A DNA stretch of 49,301 bases, from contig JASJCJ010000062.1 of the NCBI GenBank assembly GCA_030066045.1, positions 1 through 49,301 of the forward strand, written 5' to 3'. The translations under genes were made by a program, and so were the position numbers. This stretch comes from Calothrix sp. MO_167.B12 (lineage in GTDB: Bacteria > Cyanobacteriota > Cyanobacteriia > Cyanobacteriales > Nostocaceae). Below, piece by piece: positions 28,061-37,587 of the stretch (within the stretch, counting starts at the first letter, position 1; each line of letters starts with the position of its first letter). The notes below the pieces were generated by a model, which made no database searches, was not told the DNA's origin, and was given only the letters and a program-made list of their open reading frames with translations.

Positions 28061-28206
28061 TTCCGCACCCTAACCAGTAAAGCTTACATACCATTTCCAA
28101 TCGTAGTGTTGTAGGTTCAAATCCTATCACCCGCATTATGCGCGGGTGTAGCTCAACTAGGTAGAGCGGACGAAGGTTACTTGCAGCTTGACTAACTTGT
28201 GCGGAA
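28061..28206 (+). ncRNA. Y-RNA-like element 5, permuted tRNA-Gly-like mimic
   Basis: Outer helix TTCCGCAC / GTGCGGAA; inner helix AAGCT / AGCTT. The T-arm GTAGG-TTCAAAT-CCTAT (28111-28127) comes first, then the acceptor strands CACCCGC (28128-28134) and GCGGGTG (28142-28148) joined by a 7-base loop, then TA and the D-arm GCTC...GAGC (28151-28167). The order is that of a tRNA cut at the anticodon and re-joined through the acceptor ends. The acceptor resembles tRNA-Gly. Flanking AATC and GGTT pair to form a stump of the anticodon stem with a GAA bulge. Confidence 0.85.
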
Positions 28207-28270
28207 TATAAAAATCCCTAAAAATTATAATTCCCATTTGTATTAATTGATAATTCATGAAGAATTTCAG

Positions 28271-28415
28271 TTTCGCGCCCTAATTTGTAAAGCTTACATA
28301 CCGTTTTTTAACCGTAGTGTTGTAGGTTCGAGTCCTACCATCTCCGCTAATGGAGATGTAGCTCAATTGGTAGAGCATACGAAGGTTACTTAAAGCTTTA
28401 CTAACTTGCGCGAAA
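28271..28415 (+). ncRNA. Y-RNA-like element 6, permuted tRNA mimic
   Basis: Outer helix TTTCGCGC / GCGCGAAA; inner helix AAAGCT / AGCTTT. T-arm GTAGG-TTCGAGT-CCTAC (28322-28338), a 7-bp acceptor CATCTCC / GGAGATG (28339-28345, 28352-28358) with loop GCTAAT, TA, D-arm GCTC-AATTGGTA-GAGC (28361-28376). TAACC + GTA and TAC + GAA-bulge + GGTTA link the tRNA body to the Y stem in place of the anticodon stem. This is the cleanest permuted copy. Confidence 0.87.
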
Positions 28416-28428
28416 CCTTAAAATTACA

Positions 28429-28618
28429 CCTCGTATCCTCATCGATGAAGCTTACATACTTATATATAACGGTTCTAAGGTAGCGAAATTCGGGCAACCG
28501 AACCAGCGACAGCACTCACAATCTCTCGCTAGATTCCGAGTGCGTGCCCACTGTCTGAGTTCCATCCAGATAAGAGCAGCCGACAAGAGTACATATAGCT
28601 TTTTCCACTTGTACGAGG
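28429..28618 (+). ncRNA. Y-RNA-like element 7, 23S rRNA mimic
   Basis: Outer helix CCTCGTAT / GTACGAGG; inner helix AAGCT / AGCTT. The 28465-28491 segment matches the highly conserved 23S rRNA stretch of helices 68-71, TATAACGG-TYC-TAAGG-TAGCGAAATTC, at 26 of 27 positions (one C to T change). In E. coli this contains U1939. Downstream TTCGGGCAACCGAACC mirrors the following rRNA hairpin, and a GCCCACTGTCT stretch resembles the next conserved rRNA segment. At 190 bases it is the largest unit. Confidence 0.85.
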
Positions 28619-28636
28619 CTTTAAATCTAAAATATC

Positions 28637-28775
28637 TCATCCCGCGCCCTAACATAAAAAGCTTACATACTTTCTAGAGCAAGAGTAGCTCACTTGACAT
28701 TTAATCAAGAGGTTGCAGGTGCGAATCCTGCGAGAGTAACCAAAACCAACAGCTTTTTGAACTTGCGCGGGATGA
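28637..28775 (+). ncRNA. Y-RNA-like element 8, tRNA mimic in normal order
   Basis: Outer helix TCATCCCGCGC / GCGCGGGATGA (11 bp, perfect); inner helix AAAAAGCT / AGCTTTTT. The body shows a D-arm with reversed polarity GAGC-AAGAGTA-GCTC, an anticodon-like arm CTTGA-CATTTAA-TCAAG and a T-arm GCAGG-TGCGAAT-CCTGC. TTAC and TTTC would pair with GTAA and GAGA as a bulged acceptor. The base before the would-be anticodon is A, not U, so decoding is not expected. Confidence 0.82.
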
Positions 28776-28829
28776 CTTAATAATTCCAAATACTGGCAAA
28801 ACCAGAAGCAAGCTACAAAATCCATATTA

Positions 28830-28956
28830 GTTGCTGCGCCCTAACACAAAAAGCTTACATACTAGCCGAATGGTACAGGCGCTTGTCTCAAGAACAAGAT
28901 AGTCCAGGTTCAAATCCTGGGTATATACCAACAGCTTTTTGAACTTGCGCGGCAAC
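28830..28956 (+). ncRNA. Y-RNA-like element 9, tRNA mimic in normal order
   Basis: Outer helix GTTGCTGCGC / GCGCGGCAAC (one G-U) and inner helix AAAAAGCT / AGCTTTTT. The insert is tRNA-like: D-arm GCC...GGC, anticodon arm CTTGT-CTCAAGA-ACAAG (28882-28898, U33 present, anticodon CAA) and T-arm CCAGG-TTCAAAT-CCTGG (28904-28920). The 3' GTATAT can pair with the conserved ACATAC on the 5' arm, exactly as in element 3. Confidence 0.85.
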
Positions 28957-29053
28957 TTTTAATATCATGGTGTTTTGCGAAATTATACTGTTATAAATTG
29001 TATTAAATAATTAGCGATCGCCCTCATTCCCATTCCAATTATTTCAGTAGTTG

Positions 29054-30636
<1,583 letters not shown>

Positions 30637-31058
30637 GAGTGAGGGAGTGAAGGAGTGAAGGAGGGAAGGAGTGAGGGAGTGAAGGAAATAATATCTCCCC
30701 TACTCCCCACACTCCCCTCTCTGCGCCTCTGCGTCTGTGCGTGAGACTTACATTTTCTTAATTTCACAACTGAATAGACATGACAAATATATCTGGGAAA
30801 CACCCCTCTCCTTAATAAGGATGCTGCTGGCGCATAGTAGGTTTGACCCCCCACCAGGCTAAAAGCTGGGGATTATTAAAATAATTTGGACTTGTTTTTT
30901 CTGCCCCCACTCTCCCACTCCCCCACTCCCCCACTCTCCCGCTCCCCCACTCCAAAGAGGGTGATACCTCTGATTCGCCATTGGTATCCTTAATAAGGAG
31001 AGGAGCTGGGGGTGAGGTTCTCCCTCAATCTAAAATTTAAAATCTAAAATTAAATAAT
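30637..31058. other. Gap with minisatellite and repeat, no gene
   Basis: Begins with GAAGGAGTGAAGGAGGGAAG tandem units, then a segment at about 30820-31000 that shares text with 14260-14400 in the opposite sense (CCCCAGCTTTTAGC, TTTTTTCTGCCCCCACTC), so a further dispersed repeat family lies here. No terminator I can define separates the Ro gene from the next two genes. Confidence 0.6.
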
Positions 31059-31886
31059 ATGGAACAAGCTTATAAATTAGCAGCTGTTGCAGTTAAACAA
31101 AGATTTACCGAACAATATCCTGAATATTTAGAAATTCTCAGTTTAATTACGAAACAAGATGTAGCTGTTTATTCTGGTGATTTTGACCAGGCGGAAAAAG
31201 TATTAAAGTGTTTAGATATTCCCGCTACTATTAACCCCAATCCCCAAAAATTATCCGCACAAGTAATATTTATCAACTGTTCTAGGAGCTATAACCAAAA
31301 TTTAGTTACACATATCGGCAGTCATGTAGAGCAGGGTAAATGGTTAGTTTCTTCTGACTGGGCATTAGATAAAGTAATTGAAAAGGCTTTCCCAAACTTA
31401 GTCCGTTGGAATAGTAAAAGTACAGGTGAAGAAATTGTCTCCGTAGAACCATTCCAAAACAGCCTGTGGTCAGATATTGTGGTGCTGGGTGCAGATCCCC
31501 AGTGGTGGCTGTGGGGAAGTCATCCCATCGAAGTTCTCAACCCAGATAAAGTCAAAGTTGAAGCTGCAAGTCACGATTTATTACGACGTTATAACGCCCC
31601 TGTAGTCGCAGTGCGATTTGATTGGGGCAAAGGTCATGTATTCCATGTAATTAGCCACTTTTGGGCAAAACGTAGCCATACCCCCACAGTACGTCATCAA
31701 AAACATTGTACGGAATTTTTGCGATCGGGGATGAAGTTAACTGATGAAGGCATAGAACAGGTATTACACAAAGCACATGTTAACACCGATAACATTAACT
31801 TTGCCCAATTACAAAGTGCAGCTACATCCACGGAGTTAGTCGCTCAATTATGTGTCAATGCTGTGAGTCAGTTGGTAAGGAGGTGA
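31059..31886 (+). CDS. Ro-locus paralogue 1, unknown function
   Basis: A 275-aa soluble protein. It has an alternating alpha/beta pattern like class I glutamine-amidotransferase-like folds: VAVYSGDFDQAEKVLKCLD, AQVIFINCSRSY, WLVSSDWALDKVIEKAFPN, HPIEVLNPDKVKVEAAS, YNAPVVAVRFDWGKGHVFHVISHFW. I see no nucleophile/triad motif, so enzymatic activity is not implied. It begins MEQAYKLAAVAVKQRF, a segment shared with its tandem partner. It follows the Ro gene on the same strand and may belong to its operon, although 420 bases separate them. I cannot name the family. Confidence 0.75.
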   Translation: MEQAYKLAAVAVKQRFTEQYPEYLEILSLITKQDVAVYSGDFDQAEKVLKCLDIPATINPNPQKLSAQVIFINCSRSYNQNLVTHIGSHVEQGKWLVSSDWALDKVIEKAFPNLVRWNSKSTGEEIVSVEPFQNSLWSDIVVLGADPQWWLWGSHPIEVLNPDKVKVEAASHDLLRRYNAPVVAVRFDWGKGHVFHVISHFWAKRSHTPTVRHQKHCTEFLRSGMKLTDEGIEQVLHKAHVNTDNINFAQLQSAATSTELVAQLCVNAVSQLVRR

Positions 31887-31891
31887 AAGCG

Positions 31892-32758
31892 ATGAGCAAT
31901 ATGCAAACAGCTTACAATGTAGCAGCTTTGGCAGTACGAGAGCGATTTCAGGAACAATATCCCCAAGCCTTAGCAATCCTCAATCGGATTCGCAAGCAGG
32001 ATATTGCTGTGTACTCCGGTACTTATGACCATGTAGAAAAGGTCTTGCAATGTTTGCAAGTTCCTTATAATATGAATCCTGATGCCAAGAAATTGAAAGC
32101 TGCGATCGCCCCTGGCGCTGCGCGAAGCGCAATCGCTTTTGTGAATTGTTCTGGTAGTTATAATAGCCACCTAATTACCAACTTGGCACAGCAAGTAGAA
32201 AACGGTATGTGGTTGGTAAGTTCTGATTGGGCGCTCGGTAATTTTATCGCCAAGGCTTTTCCCAATACAGTCACGAAAACTAATAGAGCCACCGGAGATG
32301 AAGTGATTTCCGTTGAAGCTAGTTTAAACTCCCTGTGGTCAGATGTGGTAGTTTTAGGTGCAGATCCCCAGTGGTGGTTAGAAGGAAGCAGCCACCCCAT
32401 TGAAGTACTCAACCCAGATAAAGTACGAATTGAAGCATCAAGTCACGATTTACTCCAGCGTTATGATGCGCCGGTGGTAGCCGTCAGCTTTGATTGGGGA
32501 GGGGGTCATGTTTTCCATGTCATCAGCCACTTCTGGTGTAAGCGGAGCCGTACCTTAACCCCCCGACATCGCAATCCTTGTACTGACTTCCTGGAAGCGG
32601 GAATGAAGTTAAGTGAAGATGGGATTCAAAGGGTGTTAGCAAAGGGAGGTATTAAAGCAAATACCCTGAACTTTGCCCAAATTCAAAGTGCAGCCACAGC
32701 CACAGAGTTAATTGCTCAACTGTGTGTCAAAGCTGTGGGAAAATTGGCGGTGATGTGA
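31892..32758 (+). CDS. Ro-locus paralogue 2, unknown function
   Basis: 288 aa from ATG at 31892, with a perfect AAGGAGGTG at 31876-31884; the frame upstream of it overlaps gene 1 and is not used. It parallels its neighbour segment by segment: AVYSGTYDHVEKVLQCLQVP, FVNCSGSYNSHL, WLVSSDWALGNFIAKAFPN, WSDVVVLGADPQWWLEG, HPIEVLNPDKVRIEASSHDL, FDWGGGHVFHVISHFW. The 5-base gap to gene 1 shows one transcript. A tandem duplication with divergence suggests a heteromer or specialised pair. It has a 10-residue insert (AAIAPGAARSAIAF) encoded by HIP1-type repeat DNA. Confidence 0.8.
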   Translation: MSNMQTAYNVAALAVRERFQEQYPQALAILNRIRKQDIAVYSGTYDHVEKVLQCLQVPYNMNPDAKKLKAAIAPGAARSAIAFVNCSGSYNSHLITNLAQQVENGMWLVSSDWALGNFIAKAFPNTVTKTNRATGDEVISVEASLNSLWSDVVVLGADPQWWLEGSSHPIEVLNPDKVRIEASSHDLLQRYDAPVVAVSFDWGGGHVFHVISHFWCKRSRTLTPRHRNPCTDFLEAGMKLSEDGIQRVLAKGGIKANTLNFAQIQSAATATELIAQLCVKAVGKLAVM

Positions 32759-32865
32759 CAGATAACTGAGGTGTAGGGGAAGTTGTTGATTTTATGTGTA
32801 ATCCTGGTAGAGACATAAATTTTGATATCTCTACATTTCAATTCACCTGCTGTTAGTATTTTCTT

Positions 32866-33159
32866 ATGAAAAAGAAAAAACGTAAATCCAATATCCTCTA
32901 CCAACGTATCGAGGAAGCTCTCCAGCAAGGAAAAGAAGTCAGCATCCAAGTATCTCATGGAGGCTTTTTTGGTATTCCAGTTTATTTAGATAGTAAATAT
33001 GTGGAAATAGTTAATTTTTATATCCCCGATGAAGATGATAAGAATGAAGATTACCAACGAACAGTTTGGTTAATTAAACTATCAGAAATCATCGCAGTTG
33101 CTTACCCAATTGAAATGTGGTCAAAAGACAGATTTGAACAACTTCTTAATCAAGAGTAG
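32866..33159 (+). CDS. Small hypothetical protein
   Basis: 97 aa. Lys-rich start (MKKKKRKSNILYQRIEEALQQGKE), a beta-rich centre (VSIQVSHGGFFGIPVYLDSKYVEIVNFYI), an acidic loop DEDDKNEDYQ and a helix at the end (SKDRFEQLLNQE). No family recognised. Same strand as the Ro-locus genes but 107 bases after them with AT-rich DNA between; membership of that unit is not shown. Confidence 0.6.
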   Translation: MKKKKRKSNILYQRIEEALQQGKEVSIQVSHGGFFGIPVYLDSKYVEIVNFYIPDEDDKNEDYQRTVWLIKLSEIIAVAYPIEMWSKDRFEQLLNQE

Positions 33160-33167
33160 AACCTAGT

Positions 33168-33431
33168 ACAAGTCGGCGGTAATACAGCAACGATTTATAG
33201 GACTACGCCTGACGGAGCGCAGACATTTCTAAACCCAGCAAGCCCTTTGACAGCCTGATGTTCCTAGTTCCCTAGCACCTAGTGCTATACTGACTCAACA
33301 TTCAGTTTCAAGGGGTTTTTATCTTCTGTCACTTTCTGCCCCCAGTGCGTAATACAGTAAAAGTAGGTTGGCATCCTCCCCAGAAATAATGAGATGAAAC
33401 CCCACCAAAAGACTTTTTCAGCAAGCCCTAC
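33168..33431. repeat. Fragments of MITE families D and B
   Basis: 33168-33190 is one end of family D (CTAGTACAAGTCGGCGG). 33395-33431 is one end of family B in inverted sense (CACCAAAAGACTTTTTCAGC, then AAGCCCTA). Between them is gene-free sequence. These are broken ends, with no complete element. Confidence 0.6.
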
Positions 33432-33435
33432 TTAA

Positions 33436-35595
33436 TTACGTCATCTGCCGCGCTATCAAATCAGCAAATAACCCCTCCACCGTCGCCAATTCCTCAAAAT
33501 TTCCCTGTTGTAATATCTTCCCACCATGCAACACATAAATCCTATGGGCATGACGAATGGTACTCAAGCGATGGGCAATTACCACACGAGTCACCCCCAA
33601 TTGTTCTAAACTGTGAGTTACAATCCCCTGGGTACGATTATCCAATGCAGATGTCGCCTCATCAAACAACAAAATCTGGGGTTTATGTACCAAAGCACGG
33701 GCAATAAACAACCGTTGTCGTTGTCCCCCTGATAGATTACCACCCCCTTCGGAAATAATCGTATGTATGCCCATAGGCATTGCTTGAATATCATCCCCTA
33801 ACCCCGCTATCTGCAATGCTTCCCAAGCCTCATCTTGGGTAACAATGGTTCCCCCAGCAATATTCTCCCAAATCGAACCACTCATAATTCGCCCATTTTG
33901 CAGCACTACCCCCAACTGTCGCCGCACTGCTGCAATATCCAATCCTGACAAATCCCTGCCATCATAAAATATGGTTCCCGCTTCTGGGGTTTCAAATCCC
34001 AACAGCAACCTCACAATGGTGGATTTTCCACTTCCAGATGGCCCGACAATAGCAATAAATTCCCCTGGTTTCGCCTCCAAGGTAATACCATCTAAAACTA
34101 GGGGACTATCCTGGCGATAACGAAAACATACCTGGTCTAATTTTAGTTCACCTGAAAGCTTGCCAGGATGGTATTTGTGAGCATCAATTTCGGTTTGTGT
34201 CTCGAGGATAGGTTGGGCACGTTCCCATAAAATAGTAATTTCTAAAATATCAATTAGGGTATTGCTTAATCTGGTGATACTGGTGATAAATGTGCCAAAG
34301 GCAGTATTAAATGCCAGAAATGTTCCAGTAGATAATCCCGTTTGCCCCTGAGATTGCCCAATTAAAGCCACAGTCAACCCAAACAACAACATAGAACTTA
34401 CTGCTGGTAGCGTAATATTAAAAGCAGTGAGTAAATCTTCCACCAACTGGGTACTCAAGATTAGTTTCACCTGCTGAGTATATTTGTTTGCCCAACAAGC
34501 AAACGCCTCTGACTCCGCCGCCGCCACTCGTAGTTTGGATACTCCCCCAATTAACTGCACCGTTAGACCAAATACTTCTCCGGAAAGCTGCTGGAGAGGA
34601 CGCATTTTTTGCCTAGTAATAATACTGAATATAGTAGTAATAATTACTGCTATAAAAGCGATCACGATCGCCACTAATGCCAGAGGAAAACTGTAAACTA
34701 TCAGCAGTACCAGATTCAGCAGGGAGAATATACTGGTAAATGAAGTCCGCAAAATACTACTACTGAGGCGGTCACGTATATGTGTAATTGCGGAGACGCG
34801 ATTATATAAATCTCCTGTAGAATACTCGCGGAAAAAGGCTGGTTTGAGTTTTAGTAATCTATCCCAAACAGCAGCTTGAGTATCAAAACTGACTTTGGTT
34901 TGCAATCTGAGGATGATAAAACTTTGAGTCAATTGGAATATCACCACCCCAAAGCTGGCAGCGAATAATCCCAACCCCATCTGGATTAATAACTTGCGGT
35001 TTGCGTCAGGAATGGCATAGTCAATGAGGATAGCTGTTATCTGCGGTGTCACCATCCCGAATAAAGTTGCAATCACTCCCACCCAGAGGATTTTCAGGAA
35101 GTCTGCGGGATGTCCTCTGAAGGTAAATTGGAGAATATCCCAAACTGTAAGTTCTTTATCTGGGAAAGGGCGATAGAAAGTATAGGCGATGGGGGCAAGT
35201 TGTGCAGCAGTGTGACGATTTACAGGTGTGCGGGTTAACTCTACTGGGTCAAGTATCTCATACTTGGTAGCTTTGACGGGTAGGAGGGCGACGGGTTGAT
35301 GTTCTTCTTTGGTAATAGCCAGGAGAGGACCACAATCTGTTTTCCACCAGTTGGGGGTGAGGGTAACTCGACGGGTGCGGAAACCGGAAGCGCGGGCGAT
35401 TGCTTCTAGGGTATGGGAATTTTCCGATTTGGCAGGGGGGCGAATGGTTATCCCCAGGGATTTACCTACTGCACCCACAGCGATTAGCAGGGGGGTTTCT
35501 CCTGCGGGAATATTGGCAGTGGGATTGAGGATGGATGCGAGTTCTCGTAGGGCTTTTTCTGTCATGAGACTCTTAATTTTACTAGGGTGTGTCAT
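33436..35595 (-). CDS. NHLM-type peptide ABC transporter, ATP-binding/permease
   Basis: About 719 aa from the ATG at 35595; the longer frame starts with a TTG and repeat-derived residues, so it is not preferred. An N-terminal region without the Cys/His pair of a C39 peptidase is followed by six membrane segments (for example ILWVGVIATLFGMVTPQITAILI) and an NBD: Walker A GPSGSGKST, signature LSGGQRQRL, Walker B ILLFDEATSALD, H-loop IAHRLS. The N-terminal domain places it with NHLM/NHLP-system exporters that pair with a peptidase-type transporter. It would export a peptide processed by the other transporter. Four leader-peptide genes lie upstream on the opposite strand. Confidence 0.85.
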   Translation of the reverse strand: MTHPSKIKSLMTEKALRELASILNPTANIPAGETPLLIAVGAVGKSLGITIRPPAKSENSHTLEAIARASGFRTRRVTLTPNWWKTDCGPLLAITKEEHQPVALLPVKATKYEILDPVELTRTPVNRHTAAQLAPIAYTFYRPFPDKELTVWDILQFTFRGHPADFLKILWVGVIATLFGMVTPQITAILIDYAIPDANRKLLIQMGLGLFAASFGVVIFQLTQSFIILRLQTKVSFDTQAAVWDRLLKLKPAFFREYSTGDLYNRVSAITHIRDRLSSSILRTSFTSIFSLLNLVLLIVYSFPLALVAIVIAFIAVIITTIFSIITRQKMRPLQQLSGEVFGLTVQLIGGVSKLRVAAAESEAFACWANKYTQQVKLILSTQLVEDLLTAFNITLPAVSSMLLFGLTVALIGQSQGQTGLSTGTFLAFNTAFGTFITSITRLSNTLIDILEITILWERAQPILETQTEIDAHKYHPGKLSGELKLDQVCFRYRQDSPLVLDGITLEAKPGEFIAIVGPSGSGKSTIVRLLLGFETPEAGTIFYDGRDLSGLDIAAVRRQLGVVLQNGRIMSGSIWENIAGGTIVTQDEAWEALQIAGLGDDIQAMPMGIHTIISEGGGNLSGGQRQRLFIARALVHKPQILLFDEATSALDNRTQGIVTHSLEQLGVTRVVIAHRLSTIRHAHRIYVLHGGKILQQGNFEELATVEGLFADLIARQMT

Positions 35596-35870
35596 CAATT
35601 CAGCCAGATAACAGTAGCAGCAAGATAAATTGCGCCGAGAAAGTTTATTTAGGTCATTCAATTTTAGATTTTGGATTTTGGATATCTTTATCAAAAAATG
35701 GTATCAGTGCCTGATTTTTTCCTATTTTTTCTTATATCCACATTTTCAGTACCTGATTTTTTCCTATTTTTTTTAATAGATTTTTCAGATATACCAGTGA
35801 ATAAGGATTAGAGCCAAACAAATTAAAGCTCTGATATCAAATATCTGAATATTGAAAGGAATCAAAATCC

Positions 35871-36056
35871 ATGAAAAATAAATCTGACGTAAATATAAGT
35901 GAAAAATCACAAACAAGCAAAGTAGAACAAGCCTCTATACTGTTCACTAAAATCGACGACAGCAAGTTGCAAGCAATAAGTGGAGGACATCATAAGATAA
36001 TATGGAGAGGGGTAGTATTAGGTGATGGGTGTCACCAAGAAAGGGGTAATTGTTGA
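35871..36056 (+). CDS. GG-leader peptide precursor 1
   Basis: 61 aa. The leader ends KLQAISGG, a double-glycine motif with the usual hydrophobic residues at -4, -7 and -12. The core is 22 residues, HHKIIWRGVVLGDGCHQERG plus NC, with two Cys. Preceded by GAAAGGAATC. It lies divergent from transporter 1. No modifying enzyme is next to it, so the core may be unmodified or disulfide-linked. Confidence 0.75.
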   Translation: MKNKSDVNISEKSQTSKVEQASILFTKIDDSKLQAISGGHHKIIWRGVVLGDGCHQERGNC

Positions 36057-36084
36057 ATCTTAGAAAAAGATAACCCTTAACCCA

Positions 36085-36585
36085 TCGCGGAATCTCACTT
36101 CTGGGAATCCCATCAAAAATAATTTTACCTTCCCAAGGTTGTTAAACAATTCGTAATTCGTAATTCGTAATTCGTAATTACGTTTTGTAATGGGGATTTA
36201 AACCCCAACACAAAACAAACAACCCGTAGGGGATGGGGTTTTAAACCCCTAGAAGTATAGATAAAGTCCGCAGATAAGTTTCGTCAGGGTAGATTTTCCC
36301 GAACCACTTCTAACAAACACATTTTATAACCCTTATATAGCAAGGCTTTAAACTAACCAATAAAAATGTGTTTGTTTCATTTGTTGCGAGGGGACTTAAT
36401 ACTTTTGACTTTTGACTTTTGACTTTTGACTTCCCCTCCTGGGGCGTTCGCATCTACCAAAACTACTCGTTATCATGGTTGCAATGATAAATTTGAATTC
36501 TCAATCAACGGTAGATTGTGGATCTATATGGGAGTAATCAAAGGTGATATTTCGTAATTCTATATAACCCTGCAAATTTTGGATT
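36085..36585 (-). pseudogene. Decayed copy of the peptidase-transporter ATPase domain
   Basis: Pieces at 36085-36140, 36258-36310 and 36445-36585 repeat the intact transporter at about 38880-39118, including the Walker A coding region, in the same order. Sequences with no match split it: a CGTAATT tandem with a palindromic ATTTAAACCCC block, and the inverted-repeat element at 36312-36376. Stops and gaps make it non-coding. It shows that a third transporter of this kind once stood between peptide genes 1 and 2. Confidence 0.8.
36312..36376. mobile_element. 65-bp inverted-repeat insertion in the transporter relic
   Basis: Perfect 14-base ends AACAAACACATTTT / AAAATGTGTTTGTT enclose 37 bases. 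It interrupts the pseudogene just at the Walker A region. Confidence 0.6.
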
Positions 36586-36756
36586 ACTCTACGAGAAGGT
36601 GAGTAAGGGGTTTTCTCATATAGTGCTACGCGTCAGCCAAAAGTCGAAAATCAAAGGTTTACTAGTCATCGGTTTCAGACTTCAATAATATCCTAACCCA
36701 ATTGCGTAGTGCTATAAATCATTCCGGATTGTTATATATACTGTGAAAATAGTCAA

Positions 36757-36981
36757 ATGATTCGCAATAGACACAAACAAGAACATTTACAACAGACCAG
36801 TAAAGACTTGAAGACACTTTCTTCTCAATTTAAACCACTCAGTTTAGAACAGCTTAATAATCTCTCTGGAGGATGTTGTGATTATATAGGCAACTCACCA
36901 GTAAAGGGTGGTTTGGTAAGACAAAAAAGTATATCCTCTGATTTTAATTTTATTGGGGATCCAACAACTCGTCGGATCTGA
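36757..36981 (+). CDS. GG-leader peptide precursor 2
   Basis: 74 aa with leader ending PLSLEQLNNLSGG, the best double-glycine leader in the group. The core is 35 residues, beginning CCDYIGNSPVKGG and ending DFNFIGDPTTRRI, with two adjacent Cys at its start. No good ribosome binding site is seen, so translation strength is unclear. It is separated from peptide 1 by the transporter relic. Confidence 0.8.
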   Translation: MIRNRHKQEHLQQTSKDLKTLSSQFKPLSLEQLNNLSGGCCDYIGNSPVKGGLVRQKSISSDFNFIGDPTTRRI

Positions 36982-37061
36982 AATATTTCTAATAAAACTC
37001 TAGGAGTAAAGGCGAATAAATTAAAAGTGTATTCAGAGTATTATTTGAGGTTTTTTCTGTT

Positions 37062-37241
37062 ATGAAAAATCAAAATTTACAGCCTAAACAAAAAGTGGGC
37101 ACAAGAAAACAGAAACTAACTACACTTTCTGGCTCTAAACTTTCATTAGATAAATTGGCCCAAGTTGAAGGTGGTATGATGCTTGTAAGTATAGCTATCA
37201 GACCAGATGAAATAAGTAGTATTATCCAAAGTAGAAGCTAG
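37062..37241 (+). CDS. GG-leader peptide precursor 3
   Basis: 59 aa found by reading the sequence. Leader MKNQNLQPKQKVGTRKQKL... ends KLSLDKLAQVEGG. The core is 21 residues starting MMLVSIAIRPDEIS. Upstream TTGAGG is a weak ribosome binding site. The leader shares the LSL.KL..(S/E)GG pattern with 2 and 4. Confidence 0.78.
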   Translation: MKNQNLQPKQKVGTRKQKLTTLSGSKLSLDKLAQVEGGMMLVSIAIRPDEISSIIQSRS

Positions 37242-37407
37242 GTTTTGCAAAAGTGTGGAATTGGCGTTTAAAATCATTGAACATTACTTTTAAAATTAGG
37301 CATCACTAGCTTTCTTAGCTCTGGTCGCAATGATAGTTATTTAAACGGATATGATCTGATTCGTATTTTTATCTAGTCAGTAAAGTTAATTTGCGTTTGG
37401 AGACAGT

Positions 37408-37587
37408 ATGAAAAGCAAAAAAACAAGCATAATTAAACATCTGAACGGGCAGAATGTGAGGGAAATAACTAAGCTCTCTCTAACAGATCTGGAAAATTTA
37501 TCTGGCGCAGATCCTAGGCTGGCAGCAACAATTCATTTGACAAATTATTTAGATATTGAGAGGATAATCGACCCTTCCAAGCCATAG
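37408..37587 (+). CDS. GA-leader peptide precursor 4
   Basis: 59 aa. Leader ends KLSLTDLENLSGA, a Gly-Ala variant of the double-glycine site accepted by some C39 peptidases. The core is DPRLAATIHLTNYLDIERII plus DPSKP, 25 residues without Cys. GGAG lies 7-8 bases before the ATG. It is the fourth leader gene in a row on this strand. Confidence 0.78.
   Translation: MKSKKTSIIKHLNGQNVREITKLSLTDLENLSGADPRLAATIHLTNYLDIERIIDPSKP

Noticed and set aside
28465-28491. rRNA gene fragment or an I-CeuI-type homing site
   Set aside because: It matches 23S rRNA but is only ~27 bases and is embedded in a standard array unit with matching arms, so it is neither an rRNA operon nor an intron site.
27834-28921. 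tRNA genes in the Ro array
   Set aside because: T-arms and D-arms are real but three units are permuted, the others lack an independent 5' acceptor strand, and all sit inside the Y-type stem. They are mimics, not tRNA genes.
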